From CAZKFG01 sp964551985 (GTDB lineage Bacteria; Bacillota; Negativicutes; Acidaminococcales; JAISLQ01): a DNA stretch of 15,720 nucleotides. Shown here in pieces: positions 13,441 to 15,720 of the stretch. The position numbers were made by a program, and so were the translations under genes. The notes under the pieces were generated by a model. The model was not told where the DNA came from. It was given only the letters and a program-made list of their open reading frames with translations, and did no database searches. The stretch spans positions 1 to 15,720 of the forward strand of contig CAZKFG010000054.1 of NCBI GenBank assembly GCA_964551985.1. Direction: 5' to 3'. How positions within the stretch are numbered: position 1 is the stretch's first letter; each line of letters opens with the position of its first letter.

Positions 13441-14226
13441 ATGAAAAAAAAGTTGACAATTATAATCATACTAATTATAGCTGCCTTAATTATTAGTGGT
13501 TGCGGCACAGATAAAAACACATCAACACAAACCGAAAAAAAACCTGAAAAAGTATTGAAAGTAGGATTAGAGCCAACATTTGCCCCATTTGAGTATCAAG
13601 ATGAAAAAAGCAAAGAATATGTTGGTTTTGACATTGATCTAATAAAAGCAGTTGCTAAACAAATGGGATATACAGTTCAAATAAACAGTATGGGCTTTGA
13701 CGGACTAATTCCGGCACTATTATCCAACAATATTGATGTATCAATATCAGGTATAACTATAACACCAGAACGTGCAGAAAAAGTTTCATTTTCAGCTCCA
13801 TATTACAAATCTGGTTTATCAATAGTAACCAAAAGCAATAATGATAAAATTAAAAGCTCAAAAGATCTAGAAGGTAAAAAAATAGCTGTACAAATAGGAA
13901 CATCATCAGGAATGTACGCTAAAAAAGTGCCAAATGCAACAGTTAGGGAATTTAATCTCATAAGTGATTTATTTTTAGAACTAAAAAATAACGGAGTAGA
14001 TGTAGTAATTAACGACTTACCAGTTAATCAGCACTATTTAAAAGCTGCTAATAATCAAGAATTTAAAATGCTAGATGAAGTATTATCAGCGGAAGAATAT
14101 GGCATTGCAGTAAATAAAAACAATCCTGAATTACACAAAAAAATTGACACTGCACTAGCTGAACTAAAAAAGAATGGCGAATATCAAAAAATATATGAAA
14201 AATGGTTTGGCAAACAAATAAAATAA
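13441..14226 (+). CDS. Polar amino-acid substrate-binding lipoprotein (SBP_bac_3 family)
   Basis: Extracytoplasmic binding protein that captures the amino acid for the importer, 261 residues. A short charged start (MKKK) and hydrophobic core lead to the lipobox IISGC, so cysteine 21 should be lipidated and the protein anchored to a membrane. The mature part has the family landmarks KVGLEPTFAPFEY, VGFDIDLIKAVAKQMGY, FDGLIPALLSNNIDVSISG, ITPERAEKVSFSAPYY and GKKIAVQIGTSSG, in the usual order of the two-lobed fold. AAGGAG stands eight bases before the ATG at 13441. It follows the ATPase by 53 bases and closes the operon. The ligand is not assignable from these motifs alone. Confidence 0.93.
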   Translation: MKKKLTIIIILIIAALIISGCGTDKNTSTQTEKKPEKVLKVGLEPTFAPFEYQDEKSKEYVGFDIDLIKAVAKQMGYTVQINSMGFDGLIPALLSNNIDVSISGITITPERAEKVSFSAPYYKSGLSIVTKSNNDKIKSSKDLEGKKIAVQIGTSSGMYAKKVPNATVREFNLISDLFLELKNNGVDVVINDLPVNQHYLKAANNQEFKMLDEVLSAEEYGIAVNKNNPELHKKIDTALAELKKNGEYQKIYEKWFGKQIK

Positions 14227-14333
14227 ATATTACTAAAGAAAAACATATATTTAAATACACTATTGTAAGCTGCCAAAAAATTTGCGAAAAAGTTTCACTT
14301 TTTTTGCGAAAAATAAAAACTGCATAAATAGCT

Positions 14334-14365
14334 AAAAAGCGTCCTAATCAAAGGACGCTTTTTTA
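14334..14365. terminator. Strong intrinsic terminator after the amino-acid transporter operon
   Basis: AAAAAGCGTCCT and AGGACGCTTTTT form a GC-rich stem with a 6-base loop and a T-run. It is symmetrical and could also serve minus-strand transcripts. The preceding 107 bases hold only a weak AAAAAGT/ACTTTTT hairpin (14287-14303) and two copies of TTTGCGAAAAA. Confidence 0.9.
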
Positions 14366-14442
14366 TTCTTTATTTATTATAATGAAGGAATTTTCCTTTT
14401 TTTATTTTGCTATGTTATGAAAAAGCTTGCATTTATCTTGTT

Positions 14443-14802
14443 TTAAGCTTCTTTTTCATAGTGGTCTAAAATAGTGTTTATCATTACATTTTTATCATCT
14501 ATATAGTAGTCAGCTGATATTTTGCGTGGATCGCCTCCGTATGTTTGTATTTTTGTTTTATGGTTCTCGTTTATGCAGTCTAGTCGTATACCATGTTTAC
14601 TGCAAAATGCGACTGCCTCATCAAGATATTTATTAACTCTGCATGTATTTAGAATTATGATATTTTCTTTTTGGATATGTTTTATGAAGTTTATAATAGG
14701 TATATTTGGGTCACCGACTTTGGGATAAGCTATTTCTTTTGTGATTGTTCCATCAAAGTCTATTGCAAAAACAGCGTTTTTTATGCTTTTCAGGTTATTC
14801 AT
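14443..14802 (-). CDS. Small HAD-superfamily hydrolase
   Basis: Predicted cytoplasmic phosphatase of 119 residues with a minimal HAD fold. The nucleophile motif is DFDGT (15-19), motif II is probably the threonine in ILNTCR (50-55), and the acidic motif is DYYIDDKN (98-105). No cap domain is present. Related short proteins occur in phages and in gut bacteria (BT0820-like), which is family knowledge rather than something shown here; the natural substrate is unknown. The ATG at 14802 is preceded by AAGGAG at five bases and overlaps the end of the methyltransferase gene by eight bases. The two genes are therefore co-transcribed, or were before the methyltransferase gene was disrupted. Confidence 0.8.
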   Translation of the reverse strand: MNNLKSIKNAVFAIDFDGTITKEIAYPKVGDPNIPIINFIKHIQKENIIILNTCRVNKYLDEAVAFCSKHGIRLDCINENHKTKIQTYGGDPRKISADYYIDDKNVMINTILDHYEKEA

Positions 14803-15673
14803 ATGTTCTCCTTATTTTATTTTTTATTGTTTTTGCCAGTTCGTATATAACGTTTACGGTAACGCTGTTTCCTACTTGTTTATATAGTTGGCTATCAGAT
14901 AAACCTGCTTTTTTAGCATTTAAATAGTAACTATCGGGAAACGCTTGTAATCTAAAGCATTCAAGTGGTGTTAATTTTCTTATCTGTGCCTCTTGTTTTT
15001 CTTGATTTCTGATTAAAATACCATGTCTATCTTGTGCCGTAATTGTAAACATTGGCTCATTAGGCTTTTTTATGCGTCGGCCGTTTTGTCTTTTGTTGAT
15101 TTTTTCAGGTGTAAGCAGAGCATTTATAATGATTTTGTCTTTTTTATATTCACTAATTGTTTTATTAGGATTATAAAATATTTTAGGGCTTTTATTACCA
15201 CCAGATGAACTTACAAGAGTAGGTGAAATGCCATAAATTGAAAAAATGTGACCTTCTTGAGGGTCTTTATATGTATTAGTGCATCTTTTGCTTATATTGC
15301 CAATTTGTCTAATAAAAGCTGTGTTTTTTCTTTGGATAGGAAATATTTTTCCTCGACATTTTCCTCTAAAATATCCAATAATGATAACTCGTTCTCTGTT
15401 TTGGGGAATGTCAAAATCTTTTGAGTTAAGCACTTGCCATTCGACATCATACCCCAATTCATCCAGCAAATTGATGATAATGAGAAAAGTTTTTCCAAAT
15501 CCATGAGAAAGTAGTCCTTTGACATTTTCAAGTACGATAATTGAGGGCTTGATAATTTTGATAAATCGGCAAAGTTCAAAGAACATAGTTCCTCTTTCAT
15601 CGTTAAAGCCACTGCGATTTCCTGCAATGGAGAATGATTGGCAAGGAAATCCCGCACAGATAATGTGAACTAG
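14795..15673 (-). pseudogene. C5-cytosine DNA methyltransferase, 5'-truncated
   Basis: Remnant of a Dcm-type enzyme that methylates C5 of cytosine. The frame 15673-14795 encodes 292 codons. It has motif IV with the catalytic cysteine (AGFPCQSFSIAG, about 15655-15620), motif VI (ENVKGLL), motif VIII (QNRERVIIIG), a target-recognition region, motif IX (RKLTPLECFRLQAF) and motif X (QLYKQVGNSVTV). The N-terminal AdoMet-binding motif I (FxGxGG) and motifs II-III are missing. An in-frame TAG stands immediately upstream of the LVHIICAG codons, and no start precedes motif IV. Translation from the first ATG (15586) would also lose the catalytic cysteine. Unless a separate N-terminal subunit exists nearby, as in split enzymes such as M.AquI, the product is inactive. 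No restriction endonuclease gene is visible in the window. Confidence 0.75.
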
Positions 15674-15720
15674 CTAAGATAAAATCTGACATTGAGATAT
15701 AATAAAACTAAGAAGAGAGG
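15674..15720. other. Junction sequence replacing the methyltransferase 5' end
   Basis: These 47 bases do not continue the methyltransferase reading frame. On the plus strand they contain TATAAT (15698-15703) and end in AGAAGAGAGG, which looks like a ribosome site, so a plus-strand gene may begin just beyond the window. An insertion sequence edge is one explanation, but the window shows too little to name it. Confidence 0.35.

Noticed and set aside
14400..14462. Inverted repeat (ATGAAAAAGCTT ... AAGCTTCTTTTTCAT) at the end of the HAD gene
   Set aside because: The arms do not match perfectly and no T-run follows on the minus strand; it includes the stop codon and is probably fortuitous.
15292..15657. 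121-codon minus-strand frame in the methyltransferase region
   Set aside because: It is an alternative frame of the methyltransferase remnant, whose own frame carries all conserved motifs.
1..15720. CRISPR array, tRNA or rRNA genes
   Set aside because: No regularly spaced direct repeats, cloverleaf sequences or rRNA-like stretches were seen. The repeated blocks near 1400, 11340 and 11640 are riboswitches.

Overview
The window is AT-rich and most likely comes from an anaerobic, outer-membrane-bearing Firmicute of the class Negativicutes (Selenomonas/Megamonas/Pectinatus-like). This is an inference. A TonB-dependent outer-membrane receptor sits beside Firmicutes-style features: strong GGAGG ribosome sites, low GC, TTG and GTG starts, and an anaerobic-type (Cbi) cobalamin pathway with an exported CbiK chelatase. 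No rRNA, tRNA or CRISPR array was seen.

Left part (1-2850): a corrinoid-uptake region. A cobalamin riboswitch with its own terminator precedes a periplasmic binding protein gene (btuF-like, minus strand), which is coupled to a FecCD/BtuC permease gene cut off by the window start. Facing away from it, from a back-to-back promoter, is a second btuF-like gene. Its leader carries an atypical, B12-box-less cobalamin-riboswitch-like core and a terminator.

Middle part (2850-7860, all minus strand): a two-gene ABC-2 type exporter (ATPase plus permease), a TonB-dependent receptor with a palindromic operator-like site over its promoter, and an exported protein of unknown function made of two copies of a ~150-residue domain, with a hairpin-rich leader.

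Cobalamin operon (7860-11850, minus strand): one strong promoter, then two cobalamin riboswitches in tandem, each followed by its own terminator, then cbiL, cbiH, cbiK (with a signal peptide) and a third btuF-like gene. The operon combines corrin-ring synthesis with corrinoid or tetrapyrrole capture. The remaining cbi genes must lie elsewhere.

Right part (11950-14370, plus strand): a complete polar-amino-acid ABC transporter (permease, ATPase, lipoprotein binding protein) ended by a strong terminator. Beyond it, on the minus strand, are a small HAD-type phosphatase gene and a C5-cytosine DNA methyltransferase gene. The methyltransferase gene has lost its 5' part, including the AdoMet-binding motif I, at a junction near 15673. 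The last ~47 bases are unrelated sequence, possibly the edge of an inserted element.
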